Assembly: GCA_030065635.1 (NCBI GenBank)
Contig: JASJDJ010000029.1
Coordinates: forward strand, 1 to 57,115
Direction: 5' to 3'
Length of the DNA stretch: 57,115 nt
Source: Xenococcaceae cyanobacterium MO_188.B32
GTDB lineage: Bacteria; Cyanobacteriota; Cyanobacteriia; Cyanobacteriales; Xenococcaceae
The position numbers and the translations under genes were made by a program. The notes under the pieces were generated by a model, which ran no database searches, had not been told where the DNA came from, and was given only the letters and a program-made list of their open reading frames with translations. Position 1 is the first letter of the stretch. Every line of letters begins with the position of its first letter. Of the stretch, positions 8,683 to 20,455 are shown one piece after another.

Positions 8683-8863
8683 TATAAACTTTGCTTTGAT
8701 AGATAAAAGTTGTCTTGAACTACCTTGAATTACAATGAAAACTTTTGCCAAATCATGACTCTTGACTAATAACTAACTAATTAAAATGTAGTTTTTTGAG
8801 CAAACACATCATTATTGAGATTTTGATAGTCAAATTCTGAAGCAAAAGAATTGGATACTCAAA

Positions 8864-11800
8864 CTAGAGACTAGAAGAAGTATCAGCACTAAATAGCTGA
8901 GAAATGGCATCATCAGACAAAGGCAGATCATCGTGTTGATTAACTAAATAAGCCAAAGCCCCTGTGAATCCAGCATTATAGTCTGTGGTTACTTCATTAG
9001 AGATATAATCATCTCTTCTGTCATTGTAAGCATTGTCATTAGCCTGGCTAGGTCCCCCAACTAACGCTCCATAGAGAATATGTTTGGTTTCACCGCCATG
9101 AATATTATTGTTAAGAGAACCATGTGCTCCTCGGTGATGGGGATTTTGAGGATAATTGTTACCAAAACCTATTTGATAACTAAAGTTCTTAGGATTATCT
9201 CCTAACAAATAGTTAATTTGATTTTCAGCAAACTGAGAATACTGACCACCTTTATCATTCACTGTATCGGCATAGATACCTGCCAGCATAGCGGTGTTAG
9301 CAGCATAGCGACTGGCTCCCCATTGGTCTAACCAGGCGAAACCTCCTGCTGTATATTTAGGAATTCCTCCCTCTGCTCGATCGATCATCCAGCGGTCTAA
9401 CCAACCTTCTACTTGAACTTGATATTGGGTGTTTCCTGTTTCTTGAGCTAGTAAGACAGCAGTCCCGTATTTTTTATCATCCCAGCTTTGAGTGAAAGGT
9501 GCATATTGAATACCGTTGGTCTCTTGGTAGTATTGTTCTGCTTTAGCCAGGTATTGAGTATCGGTTTGACCTGCTGCTTCAGTAGCTTTGTGTAGCCAAG
9601 TAGCTCCCCAAGCTAAATCATCTGTGTAACCACTCCAGGAATTGTAGAAATTCCGTGCATCAGTAATGGAGTCCGAATATTTTCCTTTGTAGGTTTCCGC
9701 AAACTCATAAAGTTTCTTCGCTTGACCTAGCAACTTATCTGCATAGGCTGAATTAGAAGAACGGAAGATAATCGAGGCTGAGGCTAGAGCAGCAGCAGAT
9801 TCACCTGCTAAATCCGAGCCTGGATTTTGAGCGTCAATTTGATAAGCAGGTCGATTCATAGTCATAATTTCTGGAGGACCCCAGAAGGAGTGGTCCGCTT
9901 GTCCGTTACCTACTTGTCCGTAGAATACATCATCAGAAACATCTGCTGTTCCTTTGTCGTCATAGGCTTTGAGAATGTAATCAGTCCCCCACTTGACTGC
10001 ATCTAAAGCTTCATCTTTTTGACCAATCTTGTCATAGGCATCGCTATATTCTTCTACTCCCCAAGCCAGCATAGTCATACTTGCTGCCATGGGAAAACCG
10101 AATTTAACATGGTCACCTGCGTCGTAATAACCACCAGTGAGGTCACGACCAACATCTGCACCATCACTTAGGACGGAATCACCACGCCAGGGGATGCGGT
10201 TGTCTGCTGGTAGTTTACCTGAGCGATTTGCTTCATAGAAGAGGAATGACTTTTGCAGTGCTTCTGCATAGTTGAAATCTCCTGGATTGCTGCCTGTAGG
10301 CGGAGTAGGTTCTGGACTTGGTGTGGGAGTAGGCTCTGGATTTGGTGTGGGAGTAGGCTCTGGATTTGGTGTGGGAGTAGGTTCTGGAGTTGGTGTGGGG
10401 CTAGGAAGACCTACTGTCTCTCCGTTCAACTCAAACACGCTCGGTTCGCTAGCTGCTGAACCTTCTCCAATAAAACCAAAGGCAACTAACTCACCAGAAG
10501 CTACGGTGCCGTTGTAGGAAGCGTTGCGAATTACATAAGTATTTCCCGTTTGACTAACGATTTCTGCGCCCCAGATTTGATTGATTTTGCCAGCAAATTC
10601 AAACTCTAGAGTCCAACTGTTTAGATTACTGTTACCTTGATTGGTGATTTCGACTTGACCTTGATAACCACTTCCCCAATCATTGGTAATAGTGAAATCT
10701 ACTTCAGAATTACTGGTAGGCATGGGGTCTGGTGTACCTACTGGATCGGGGGTAGGCATGGGATCGGGAGTAGGCATGGGGTCTGGTGTACCTACTGGAT
10801 CGGGAGTAGGCATAGGGTCTGGTGTAGGCATGGGGTCTGGCGTACCTACTGGGTCGGGATTTGAGCCGATTCTTGTACCAGTATAATCTGGCTGTGAGTG
10901 ATAAGGCGCCCTATCTACTCCTCCTGCCATGGGAACACTCTTGCCACTAAACACATTGCTGTCAACGATTCTAAAATCAGCTATCTGATCCGATAGCCCC
11001 ATTCTGCCAGCGATATTGTCTTCTAATTGATTGGCTCTCCACTCAAAGTTTGAGCTATCTAAATCAGAGAACTTGATTCCTTTGAGGGTAATACTTTGAC
11101 CAGTAACTGGACTGTAGAACCTAACTCCTTTAGCAGTTTCTTCTACGGCAAAGTTCTGTTGACTATCCCCACGCACACTTAGGTAGAAGAAACTGATTTT
11201 GTCTTTAGCTGGGTTGAACTCTACTTCTTCTTGGAGATTTTGTTCGTGAGAACGGATATATACTGTATTTGGTCTGACGTATCCTGTAGCGTTCTCCCAA
11301 GCTAAGGCAGCACTGAGGTCTTGCTGTAAGTGAGCATCTGAGATCGCTGTAAAGTTCTCTGCTTTGAGGTCTTTGAGAGAAACACCAACAAGAGTAAGAG
11401 ATCTTTCTAGATGATGGTAATTTTGGAAAGTTATGCCTTCGGGTGTATCGATCGCTATCTGGTTATGTATGGAGTCCATACCCAAGTCGACTTTGTCTGT
11501 AGCTGGATCGAAGTTGGTTATTCTTTGTGTAGTTCCATCTACTTTGAAAATTTGACCACCAGGAGCTAGGGGTTCTGGGTCTGGAGTTGGCATTGGCTCG
11601 CCGTGATTGTGGTTATGCTCACCGCCATGATTATGGGGAGGCATAGGATCGGGCATAGGCATAGGGTCTGGAGTTGGTGTAGGAGCGGGTGCTGGAGTAT
11701 CAATTGTTGCTCCGTTTAACTCGAACACACTAGGAATTTCAGAAAGAGAGCCTTCTCCATTGAAGGCAAAGTGAACAGTCTCGCCAGGAGCAATACTGGG

Positions 11801-12058
11801 TTTATTGGGGTCTTGGCGAATAACGTAATTACCGCCAATAGAACTAGCAATTTCCGCATTCCAAAGATTGGTAATTTTGTTATCCAAGTTGAACTCCAGA
11901 GTCCAATCGTTTAGGGGTTCATTAGTTGTATTAGTAATAAATATTTTGCCTTGAAAGCCAGTTCCCCAGTCAGTAAGAAGCTCAAAGACTACGCCAGAGT
12001 TTTCAGATGTGGAAGATGCTTCTGAGTTGGATGTTGAGTTAAATGTTGTAGAAATCAT
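8864..12058 (-). CDS. Modular GH9 endoglucanase with two CBM2 cellulose-binding domains
   Basis: A 1064-aa protein. Order: CBM2 (about 23-118), His/Pro/Asp-rich linker (120-168), a repeated beta-type domain (two units at about 180-236 and 279-338), Asp-Pro-Met-Pro-Thr linker (400-448), a second CBM2 (451-548), Pro-Thr-Glu linker (550-592), and GH9 catalytic domain (594-1045). GGYYDAGDHVKFG at about 643-655 carries the GH9 catalytic aspartates and RRDDYISNEVTTDYNAGF the acid Glu near 1022. It should cut beta-1,4-glucans such as cellulose. No Sec signal peptide is visible although the domain set implies an extracellular role, so type I or another signal-less export is possible. It stands alone with no operon partner. 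Confidence 0.93.
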   Translation of the reverse strand: MISTTFNSTSNSEASSTSENSGVVFELLTDWGTGFQGKIFITNTTNEPLNDWTLEFNLDNKITNLWNAEIASSIGGNYVIRQDPNKPSIAPGETVHFAFNGEGSLSEIPSVFELNGATIDTPAPAPTPTPDPMPMPDPMPPHNHGGEHNHNHGEPMPTPDPEPLAPGGQIFKVDGTTQRITNFDPATDKVDLGMDSIHNQIAIDTPEGITFQNYHHLERSLTLVGVSLKDLKAENFTAISDAHLQQDLSAALAWENATGYVRPNTVYIRSHEQNLQEEVEFNPAKDKISFFYLSVRGDSQQNFAVEETAKGVRFYSPVTGQSITLKGIKFSDLDSSNFEWRANQLEDNIAGRMGLSDQIADFRIVDSNVFSGKSVPMAGGVDRAPYHSQPDYTGTRIGSNPDPVGTPDPMPTPDPMPTPDPVGTPDPMPTPDPMPTPDPVGTPDPMPTSNSEVDFTITNDWGSGYQGQVEITNQGNSNLNSWTLEFEFAGKINQIWGAEIVSQTGNTYVIRNASYNGTVASGELVAFGFIGEGSAASEPSVFELNGETVGLPSPTPTPEPTPTPNPEPTPTPNPEPTPTPSPEPTPPTGSNPGDFNYAEALQKSFLFYEANRSGKLPADNRIPWRGDSVLSDGADVGRDLTGGYYDAGDHVKFGFPMAASMTMLAWGVEEYSDAYDKIGQKDEALDAVKWGTDYILKAYDDKGTADVSDDVFYGQVGNGQADHSFWGPPEIMTMNRPAYQIDAQNPGSDLAGESAAALASASIIFRSSNSAYADKLLGQAKKLYEFAETYKGKYSDSITDARNFYNSWSGYTDDLAWGATWLHKATEAAGQTDTQYLAKAEQYYQETNGIQYAPFTQSWDDKKYGTAVLLAQETGNTQYQVQVEGWLDRWMIDRAEGGIPKYTAGGFAWLDQWGASRYAANTAMLAGIYADTVNDKGGQYSQFAENQINYLLGDNPKNFSYQIGFGNNYPQNPHHRGAHGSLNNNIHGGETKHILYGALVGGPSQANDNAYNDRRDDYISNEVTTDYNAGFTGALAYLVNQHDDLPLSDDAISQLFSADTSSSL

Positions 12059-12451
12059 AGTTAAAATTTAGAGTTTAATTGACATTTAAAGTCGTTGATT
12101 CTTATATTTATTTAACTTGTAATATCAAGATCATTATTTCATTAGAAAATTAAAAACTTTATTACAATAAATTGTATTATATCTATTTTAAAACAATTCA
12201 AAATTCATAATAAACATATCAAATAAGAAAATTTATTTACTCTATTTTTACAAAAAAAAGTAAGCATAAAAAACAAATTAAATTGCAACCAATAAACCTA
12301 ATAACATTAAAGTCAAAACCTAATAACATTAAAGTCAAAACCTAATATACTGATAGTATTAAATACTTGAATTTCTACTGCTTTTCTTCCAGGTGTCAAA
12401 TTCGAACAAAATTTAAGTTAAGGTGGAAGCTGATTTAATCATTGTTATATT
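12059..12451. other. AT-rich non-coding gap between GH9 and STAND genes
   Basis: This stretch of about 390 bp holds the divergent promoters of the endoglucanase (minus) and the WD40 NTPase (plus). It is strongly AT-rich and contains a 22-bp tandem repeat at 12296-12347. No convincing small gene or RNA was seen. Confidence 0.5.
12296..12347. repeat. 22-bp tandem repeat (two full units plus partial)
   Basis: The unit acctaataacattaaagt + caaa occurs at 12296-12317 and again at 12318-12339 without mismatches, followed by a partial third copy (acctaata). It lies about 105-155 bp upstream of the WD40 NTPase start and could form iterated binding sites, or simply be slippage-derived. Confidence 0.85.
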
Positions 12452-15400
12452 TTGAAGTTTCGATTTGCAGAAGCAGATATTGTGAATGACTATCAAGTTG
12501 GTGGCAGTTTGCCGATAAATGCAGTTTCTTACGTGGTGCGTGCTGCCGATCGCCAACTCTACGAAGCACTGAAACGAGGCGAGTTTTGTTATGTCCTCAA
12601 TGCCCGTCAAATGGGCAAATCCAGCCTAATGGTAAGGATGATAAACCATTTGCGACAAGATGGATATTATTGTACGGCAATCGATCTAACCCGTATTAGT
12701 GGAGCAAAAGTTACTATTGAACAGTGGTACAAAGGATTGGTAGTCGAATTATGGCAGGGTTTTAACCTATTTGACAAAATCAACCTCAAGCAATGGTGGA
12801 ATGAACGCCAAGATTTATCTTTGATTCAAAGATTGAGTCAGTTTATTGAAGAAGTATTATTAGTTGAAACTAGAGACAAAGACAATTCTCTAGAACCGCC
12901 AATAGTCATTTGTTTTGATGAAATAGATAATGTTTTAAGTTTAGATTTTTCGCTCGATGATTTTTTTGCGCTGATTCGCTTCTGTTATAACCAGCGTAGC
13001 CTCAATCCTCAGTATCGGCGTTTGAGTTTTGCTTTGTTTGGTGTAGTCTCTCCTTCAGATTTGATCGATGATTATCGACGAACTCCCTTTAATATCGGTC
13101 AAGCTATCCAACTAAATGGATTTACTTTACAAGAAGCCAAGCCTTTATTGGCAGGTCTAGAAGAAACAGAAACTATTTGTAATCCTCAATTAATTCTCCA
13201 ACAAATTCTAACTTGGACTAATGGTCAGCCTTTTTTAACCCAGAAATTATGCCAATTAGTTCGTGCTTGTCATCCTCAAATTTCTCTCGATAGTGAAGAA
13301 GATTGGATCGAACAACTAATCCGAACTCAGATTATTGACAATTGGCAAATCCAAGACGAACCAGAACATCTCAAAACCATCCGCGATCGCATTTTGAATA
13401 ACGAACAAAAAACAGGTTCTTTACTGGCAATGTACCAACAGATTCTGCAACGAGGATTTATTGCTGCGGATAATAGCATTGAGCAACAAGAACTAATGTT
13501 TTCTGGATTGATTATTAAACAGAAAGAGAAGCTTCAAGTCCGCAACCGTATCTATCAAGAAGTTTTTAATTTGTCGTGGGTAGAAACACAACTATCTCAA
13601 TTACGCCCCTATTCAGAGGCTTTGAAGGCGTGGCAGCAATCTCAATATCAAGATACTTCCAGACTCTTACGAGGAAAAGCTTTACAGGATGCCCAAAAAT
13701 GGTCTTGGGATAAAAGTTTAAGCGATCTCGATTATCGTTTTTTGAGTAGTAGTGAAGAATTAGACAGAAAAGAAGCACAACAGGCTTTAGAAGCAGAACG
13801 CGCCCAAGAAATTAAAGCCCGACTTATAGAACAGCAGAAAACCGCTCGACTACAACGCTACGTTTTAATCGCATTAGTAATTACTCTGTCGAGTATTTTA
13901 GGATTTGGTGCGATCGCCTATAGGCAATATCGTCAGGCTATACTTAACGAAATTAAAGCTCTAAGTAATTATTCTGAAGCTCTCTTTGCTTCCGATCGAA
14001 AATTAAAAGCTCTGATGACGGCGATCGAGGTTAAGCAAAAATGGCAACAGCTTAACTATCCAGATAAAGATACAGATAAACAAATTGAATCCATTTTACG
14101 GCAAGCAGTATATGGAGTTGATGAATATAATCGCTTATCAGGACATAGTGAAGTAGTTTTTGGCGTAGATATCAGTCCTGATGGTCAGCTAATCGCTACT
14201 GCTAGTTCCGATCGAACTGTAAAACTTTGGCAAGCGGATGGCACTTTACTTCATACTTTTGCAGGACATCAAGCTGCCGTGTGGGATGTTGCTTTTAGCC
14301 CTGATAGTCAGCTTATTGCCACTGCTAGTCGGGATTATACAGTTAAACTTTGGCATCTAGATGGTCGATTGTTAAATACTCTCAAAGGTCATCAGGATGA
14401 AGTTATAGGAATTGCTTTTAGTCCTGATGGTCGGCTAATTGCCACGGCTAGCAGAGATAAAACTGTCAAGCTTTGGCAGCGAGACGGCACGCTAATTGAT
14501 ACTCTTCAAGCCCACAATAATTCCGTTTGGAAAGCTGTTTTTAGTCCCGATGGTCAGACGATCGCCACTGGTAGTGAGGACAAAACCCTTAAACTGTGGA
14601 AAATAAACGATTCGGGTCGGTTTCAACTCGACAAAACTCTAAACAGTCACACCAATGAAATTAGAGATGTGGCTTTTAGTCCCAACGGTCAGATCGTAGC
14701 CTCTGTTAGTAACGATCGAACTGCCAAACTCTGGCAAGCAGATAGCGGTAAATTGCTACATACTTTAGAAAGACATACTGCTCCTATAGTTGCCGTTGTT
14801 TTTCATCCTGATAACCAAAAAGTCATCACTGCTAGTTGGGATGGCACGGTTAAAGTCTGGAGTCTTGAGGGTGCTTTATTAAAGACAATTAATATTGAAA
14901 GAAAGAGAATTTGGGATATTGATATTAGTCCTGACGGTAATAGTATTGCCACTGCTTCCGAACAAGATATCGTTAAATTAGCGAAACTAGATAATCCTTT
15001 ATTAAAAGTATTGAGAAGTCACAGCGCACCAATTATAGATGTAGCTTTTCATCCTCAAGGAGAGATGATTGTCACCGCAAGCGATGACCGCAAAGTTAAA
15101 TTGTGGTCTAAGGATGGTTTTTTGCTAGATACTTTCCAAAACCAACAAGACTCAGTTTTAGGAATTACGATCGATCGCGATGGACGTAAACTGGTATCTG
15201 GACATTGGAACGGTGCGATCGACTTCCTGAAGATCGAAGATCTAGACCGACCTCAAATACTTTTAGATAAAACTATCGAAGGTCATAAAGTTGGTGTATG
15301 GCGAATTGCTATTAGTCCTAACGGTAAAATAATTGCTACTGCCAGTGAAGATAAGACGGCAAAACTCTGGGATTGGCAGGGTAATTTAATTGCTAGTTTG

Positions 15401-16012
15401 GATGGTCATCAAGATGTGGTGCGAGATATTGCCTTTACTCCCGATGGTCAGATCGTAGCGACAGCCAGTTACGACCAAACCGTCAAGCTTTGGAATACTC
15501 GCGGAGATGTTATTGAAACCCTCGATCGAGATAAGTATAACGTTAGGTCAGAAGGAGTATTGGCTATTAGTCCTGATGGCAAGCTGATGGCAACAGCAAA
15601 TCTTGAGGGGATAATTAAACTGTGGCAGATAGACCGTTCTTCAGGTCAGGTTAAAGTCACCTTAAATCAATCCCTCAAAAGTCATACCGAAGAAATCAGA
15701 CAAATTGTTTTTAGTCCCGATGGTCGATTAATTGCTTCTGCTAGTGGGGACAGCACCATTAAACTTTGGCATCATAGTGGTAAATTGCTCAAAACTTTCT
15801 ACGGCCATGATGAAGCAGTATGGAGCATTGCTTTCAGTCCAGATGGTAAAACCCTTGCTTCTGTTAGTGAAGATAAAACTCTCATTATTTGGGATCTGCC
15901 ACAGATGTTTGAACTGGATTTATTAGCTGCTGGTTGTAATCAAATACGAGATTATCTACAAACTAATGTAGAAGTCAGTCAAAGCGATCGCTTTCTTTGC
16001 GATTCTAAATAG
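12452..16012 (+). CDS. STAND-type NTPase (AAA_35) with membrane segment and 14 WD40 repeats
   Basis: A 1186-aa protein. The N-terminal AAA_35 domain (about 12-340) opens [20 protein letters not shown] and has a Walker A at 50-58 (NARQMGKSS) and Walker [10 protein letters not shown] near 152-160. A charged linker leads to one membrane helix at about 472-493, then 14 WD40 units (about 562-1150), enough for two seven-bladed propellers. In cyanobacteria such proteins are thought to be signalling or conflict-system switches in which ligand binding by the propellers triggers the NTPase; the ligand is unknown. The start is uncertain: TTG at 12452 or GTG at 12482, the latter closer to the family start. 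Neither has a clear ribosome site. Confidence 0.9.
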   Translation: MKFRFAEADIVNDYQVGGSLPINAVSYVVRAADRQLYEALKRGEFCYVLNARQMGKSSLMVRMINHLRQDGYYCTAIDLTRISGAKVTIEQWYKGLVVELWQGFNLFDKINLKQWWNERQDLSLIQRLSQFIEEVLLVETRDKDNSLEPPIVICFDEIDNVLSLDFSLDDFFALIRFCYNQRSLNPQYRRLSFALFGVVSPSDLIDDYRRTPFNIGQAIQLNGFTLQEAKPLLAGLEETETICNPQLILQQILTWTNGQPFLTQKLCQLVRACHPQISLDSEEDWIEQLIRTQIIDNWQIQDEPEHLKTIRDRILNNEQKTGSLLAMYQQILQRGFIAADNSIEQQELMFSGLIIKQKEKLQVRNRIYQEVFNLSWVETQLSQLRPYSEALKAWQQSQYQDTSRLLRGKALQDAQKWSWDKSLSDLDYRFLSSSEELDRKEAQQALEAERAQEIKARLIEQQKTARLQRYVLIALVITLSSILGFGAIAYRQYRQAILNEIKALSNYSEALFASDRKLKALMTAIEVKQKWQQLNYPDKDTDKQIESILRQAVYGVDEYNRLSGHSEVVFGVDISPDGQLIATASSDRTVKLWQADGTLLHTFAGHQAAVWDVAFSPDSQLIATASRDYTVKLWHLDGRLLNTLKGHQDEVIGIAFSPDGRLIATASRDKTVKLWQRDGTLIDTLQAHNNSVWKAVFSPDGQTIATGSEDKTLKLWKINDSGRFQLDKTLNSHTNEIRDVAFSPNGQIVASVSNDRTAKLWQADSGKLLHTLERHTAPIVAVVFHPDNQKVITASWDGTVKVWSLEGALLKTINIERKRIWDIDISPDGNSIATASEQDIVKLAKLDNPLLKVLRSHSAPIIDVAFHPQGEMIVTASDDRKVKLWSKDGFLLDTFQNQQDSVLGITIDRDGRKLVSGHWNGAIDFLKIEDLDRPQILLDKTIEGHKVGVWRIAISPNGKIIATASEDKTAKLWDWQGNLIASLDGHQDVVRDIAFTPDGQIVATASYDQTVKLWNTRGDVIETLDRDKYNVRSEGVLAISPDGKLMATANLEGIIKLWQIDRSSGQVKVTLNQSLKSHTEEIRQIVFSPDGRLIASASGDSTIKLWHHSGKLLKTFYGHDEAVWSIAFSPDGKTLASVSEDKTLIIWDLPQMFELDLLAAGCNQIRDYLQTNVEVSQSDRFLCDSK

Positions 16013-16112
16013 GCATCGATCTTAAATAATAAATTGCCCTAAAAGTACTTACTGCTGTAATTGCTTTGGGAGTACAAAACTATAAGTTATTTTTAGCATC
16101 ATTTCTTTAAAT

Positions 16113-16331
16113 CCCATCTTCCGCACGTCAAGTTGTCATATGCTTTGTAGTATAATTTTGGGGATTTTGGCGATCGCCAAATGTCAATCAAATATCAATT
16201 TTTGGGTTTTTGGCGATCGCCAAAAACTAATTTTTGGGGTTTTTACGATCGCCAACTGGGTAAAATGCGATCGCCAAATGGCCCCAATTTCGTAATGTTC
16301 ATATATTACATTTTGACGTGCGGAAAGTGGG
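16113..16331. mobile_element. MITE-like element with GCGATCGC-rich interior
   Basis: Terminal inverted repeats ttccgcacgtcaa (16119-16131) and ttgacgtgcggaa (16313-16325) are perfect over 13 bp and extend outward to ccca/tggg with two mismatches. The 219-bp element has no coding capacity and holds four GCGATCGCC-type or near-HIP1 palindromes in an AT-rich, T-run background. No clear target duplication is seen. It lies in the 414-bp gap between the two AAA_35 genes; the rest of that gap shows no gene. Confidence 0.7.
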
Positions 16332-16426
16332 TACTATCATAAAATATTGGTGACAAAATGACACCTTAGTCTGAATAATTAGAGTTTCAAAGAGTAGAGC
16401 GATCGCCAATTATCTAAATCTGAACA

Positions 16427-17746
16427 TCACAGTTGATTTTTTGAATCCACCTCAATCAAATTTTTGGTAAAGTAATCTTGATAAAGCTTACAGCTAACTA
16501 TCGCTTCATTACCTATCTGTTTAATCAAACCCATACTACTTAACTTATGAGCAACAATTGGTTCTAACTGAACAGGGTGATTAGTCTGAAGCATAATTTT
16601 AAAAAACTCGCCTAATTCAGGTTCTTGTTGTAAAGTTAACCACTGACGGCGTAGATGGTGATGGTAAATACTTTCATGAGTCGAAGCTGTTTGTAATAGT
16701 TTCGCTAAAGTAATTTCTTGGCGACTGAGATGATATAAAGCGATTTGAATTAGGATTGGATGACCCCCGACTAAATTCATTAATTGTTCGGCTTCTCCAC
16801 TCTTGTGCCAATTTAATTTATATTTTTCGGCTAACTTTTTTACCTGGTCGAGATCGAAGCATTTCAATTTAATCGGCAAACCAACATTAAAAGGAGATTG
16901 ATGAAGTTGAAGAGGTATATATACTTCTGTTGAATGTACGACGATCGTACGCAGCTTTTGCCAACTTGCCGTTCTTTTGGCATCTTCGTACCAGGAACGA
17001 AATAAGGGTAAAACATCCATTGCCACCTGGGGATATTCAAAAATTCGATTTAACTCATCAAATGCCAGTACTATAGGCGAATTTATCCGTTCGAGGAGAT
17101 AACATCGGAAGTATAGGCTGCAACTAACTTTACTGCCAATATCATCATCCCAATATTCTTCTAGCTTTTGCTCTAGGTCTAGTTGCTGGGTAGCAGTAGC
17201 ACAAAGAAAGCGTAAAAAGCGATCGAGATCGCTAATAATAGCGCGGTCAATTTGGTCGAGATTAATAGTAATTGTCCGATAGCCTCGATCGACAGCCTGA
17301 TTTAAAATCCTCAGCAGTAATGAAGTCTTACCCATTTCTTTGGGAGCTTTAATTCGTATTAAAGCTCCTGGTTTGTTAATCTCTTCATAAACTTGCTCTT
17401 CTATTGGTGGACGTTCGATGTAAAAAGGAGAATTTAGAGGTACTGCACCACTAGGATAGGAAGCTGATGTGTTGTATTTAGTTGAAGAATTATATGACTC
17501 TAGCAGTGTTCGACAATTTTTTTTAGTAACGTTTTCACCAAATAACTTAGAAAGCTTTTTGTATAGTTTTGGTGCAGCTACATTGGTTAGGTAAGCTGGA
17601 CTATAATCTTCTTGTCGACCAATTTGACCATAACTTAAATCTTCCAAAATTCCTTTTAACAGCAAGATTTCCACAGTATTTAAAGGGCATTCATGGATCT
17701 CAATTAGTTGTTCATTAAGCAAATTAAAAAGAAAATCAAAAGTCAT
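16427..17746 (-). CDS. AAA_35 NTPase with N-terminal vMAP-type helical domain
   Basis: A 439-aa protein. Residues 1 to about 90 are a helical domain (LNTVEILLLKGILEDLSYGQIG) of the kind found at the N-terminus of vWA-MoxR-associated proteins. Then comes FYIERPPIEEQVYEEI, a Walker A at about 134-142 (APKEMGKTS), Walker B PIVLAFDELNRIF, and the AAA_35 segment HQSPFNVGLPIKLKCFDLDQ. It lacks a sensor or effector C-terminus, so it may act as an adaptor NTPase with a partner in trans. It faces the WD40 STAND gene tail to tail; whether they work together is unknown. Confidence 0.8.
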   Translation of the reverse strand: MTFDFLFNLLNEQLIEIHECPLNTVEILLLKGILEDLSYGQIGRQEDYSPAYLTNVAAPKLYKKLSKLFGENVTKKNCRTLLESYNSSTKYNTSASYPSGAVPLNSPFYIERPPIEEQVYEEINKPGALIRIKAPKEMGKTSLLLRILNQAVDRGYRTITINLDQIDRAIISDLDRFLRFLCATATQQLDLEQKLEEYWDDDIGSKVSCSLYFRCYLLERINSPIVLAFDELNRIFEYPQVAMDVLPLFRSWYEDAKRTASWQKLRTIVVHSTEVYIPLQLHQSPFNVGLPIKLKCFDLDQVKKLAEKYKLNWHKSGEAEQLMNLVGGHPILIQIALYHLSRQEITLAKLLQTASTHESIYHHHLRRQWLTLQQEPELGEFFKIMLQTNHPVQLEPIVAHKLSSMGLIKQIGNEAIVSCKLYQDYFTKNLIEVDSKNQL

Positions 17747-18540
17747 ACAAGTACCAAGCTTTCACTAACAGGCTAGTGAAAAATTTTGATGGGTTATTTA
17801 TCAGGTTATTTTATCAGTTTATTCTACCGATATTGGAGATTCAAGTAGACTGACTACGATCGATAACAAGATATTTGAACTCTCATCTGAGTTATATAAA
17901 TTCTCAAAATTAACGAGAGACTTACTAGAGGAAAAGGGAATAGGTAATAGGCAACAGAAAACAGATAAATTAATGGTTTACAAGTTTTCTCCTATTAAAA
18001 AATAATTCGATCGTGTATCTAAATAGTTTCGAGAATTGGTATTAGTTTGGCAGAATTTCAATGCTAGAAAGTTTGGCGGAAACCAAAACAAAGATAAGCG
18101 ATCAGCCGACAAGGTTAAAAATCGAGCGAAGGTGTTGCCGACGGCTTTCATAACGTATTGGTAAGGGAAAACAAGCAGCTAATCTCTCTATTTTTACAGT
18201 TTTTTGGACAGTAAGTAACCATGCTTAAGATTTTTAAAGTTTGAATTTGAGATGCTGTTAAATAAAGTTTAATGTGAGATTCGTATAATAATGGTATTAA
18301 TTGTGTCATTATCGGTCTATTTGGCGTAAGTTCAGACCGATATTTTCTACCATAAAATCCCCCTTCAGAATCAACTCTCTTTACTTGAACTAAAAATCAA
18401 CCCAGATAGGGGGAGCGCTGCGACCACCGACCCCTAGACAATGATTATCATTATCTATAAAAACTTTGATTTTCTCAGCAACTTCAATCTGCTCAACCCT
18501 TATTTAAATAAGAGTTTGGCGTGCTTGTCACCCCGTGAGG
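17747..18540. other. Long non-coding or decayed region
   Basis: About 790 bp with stops in all frames. It contains an 8-bp stem hairpin (atcggtct 18311-18318 with agaccgat 18334-18341, followed by TTTTCT), which may be a terminator, and a Fur-box-like sequence at 18437-18455. No gene or tRNA was recognised. Confidence 0.5.
18437..18455. promoter_or_regulatory. Fur-box-like operator
   Basis: gacaatgattatcattatc matches the 19-bp Fur consensus GATAATGATAATCATTATC at 17 of 19 positions by eye. It sits about 95 bp upstream of the P-type ATPase relic. It may have served a now-lost start of that gene, because no intact gene follows it on the plus strand. The site assignment is inferred. Confidence 0.6.
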
Positions 18541-18547
18541 GATAGCG

Positions 18548-19969
<1,422 letters not shown>

Positions 19970-20023
19970 CGGCTGTAAATTTTAAATGTTCTTACTGAAA
20001 TTGAAATATAACCGCGGAATTCG

Positions 20024-20065
20024 GTGACGGTCGGCTCCGTCGTTAGAAGGCGGAGTATCAGTCAC
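20024..20065. repeat. Small palindromic repeat
   Basis: gtgac at 20024-20028 pairs with gtcac at 20061-20065, and the interior ggctccgtcgttagaaggcggag contains a further imperfect stem. The surroundings (19970-20220) are otherwise non-coding. It resembles the other short palindromes in this window but no duplicated target is clear. Confidence 0.4.
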
Positions 20066-20220
20066 TAATGTCTGCTAATTTCAGTATCTTCTTAAGTAAC
20101 GATCTTTATGGTCGAATTAATGATTAACTTAAGGCTTTATCTTCTACTTCTATGATATTGCCAATTCATTTTTGGCGATCGCGGATAACCGTACCTGATA
20201 ACCGATAACTGTTCGCTGAC

Positions 20221-20442
20221 TTAACCTCCGCCCACGATAGTGACAATTTCTAGGCGGTCGTTATCTTGGAGATAAGTATCAGACCAATATTGACGATGAA
20301 GAATCTCGCCATTGTACTCTACAGCAATTAGACGGGGATTTAAATTTAACTGAGTTAGTAATTCTGGTAATTTTAGCGGTGAATTGCAAGAATAAGATTC
20401 ACCATTAATTTTAAGAGTAATTGTAGTAGTAGCCTCAAACAT
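20221..20442 (-). CDS. thiS: Sulfur carrier protein ThiS
   Basis: A 73-aa ubiquitin-like protein that starts with a short strand (TITLKINGESYSC) and ends RLEIVTIVGGG, the C-terminal Gly-Gly tail that is adenylated and converted to thiocarboxylate. It donates sulfur to the thiazole ring of thiamine. It lies 13 bp downstream of thiE on the same strand, so the two form an operon. Length and ending are normal. Confidence 0.93.
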   Translation of the reverse strand: MFEATTTITLKINGESYSCNSPLKLPELLTQLNLNPRLIAVEYNGEILHRQYWSDTYLQDNDRLEIVTIVGGG

Positions 20443-20455
20443 CGTAATTGTTTAA

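Noticed and set aside
10253-10886. Plus-strand frames of 67-81 codons over the endoglucanase linkers
   Set aside because: They are antisense of the Pro/Thr repeat DNA and give monotonous Gly/Val/Ser sequence; the minus-strand GH9 frame is unambiguous.
16012-16427. A shared operon for the two AAA_35 genes
   Set aside because: They are on opposite strands and converge, with a MITE between them, so they cannot share a transcript.
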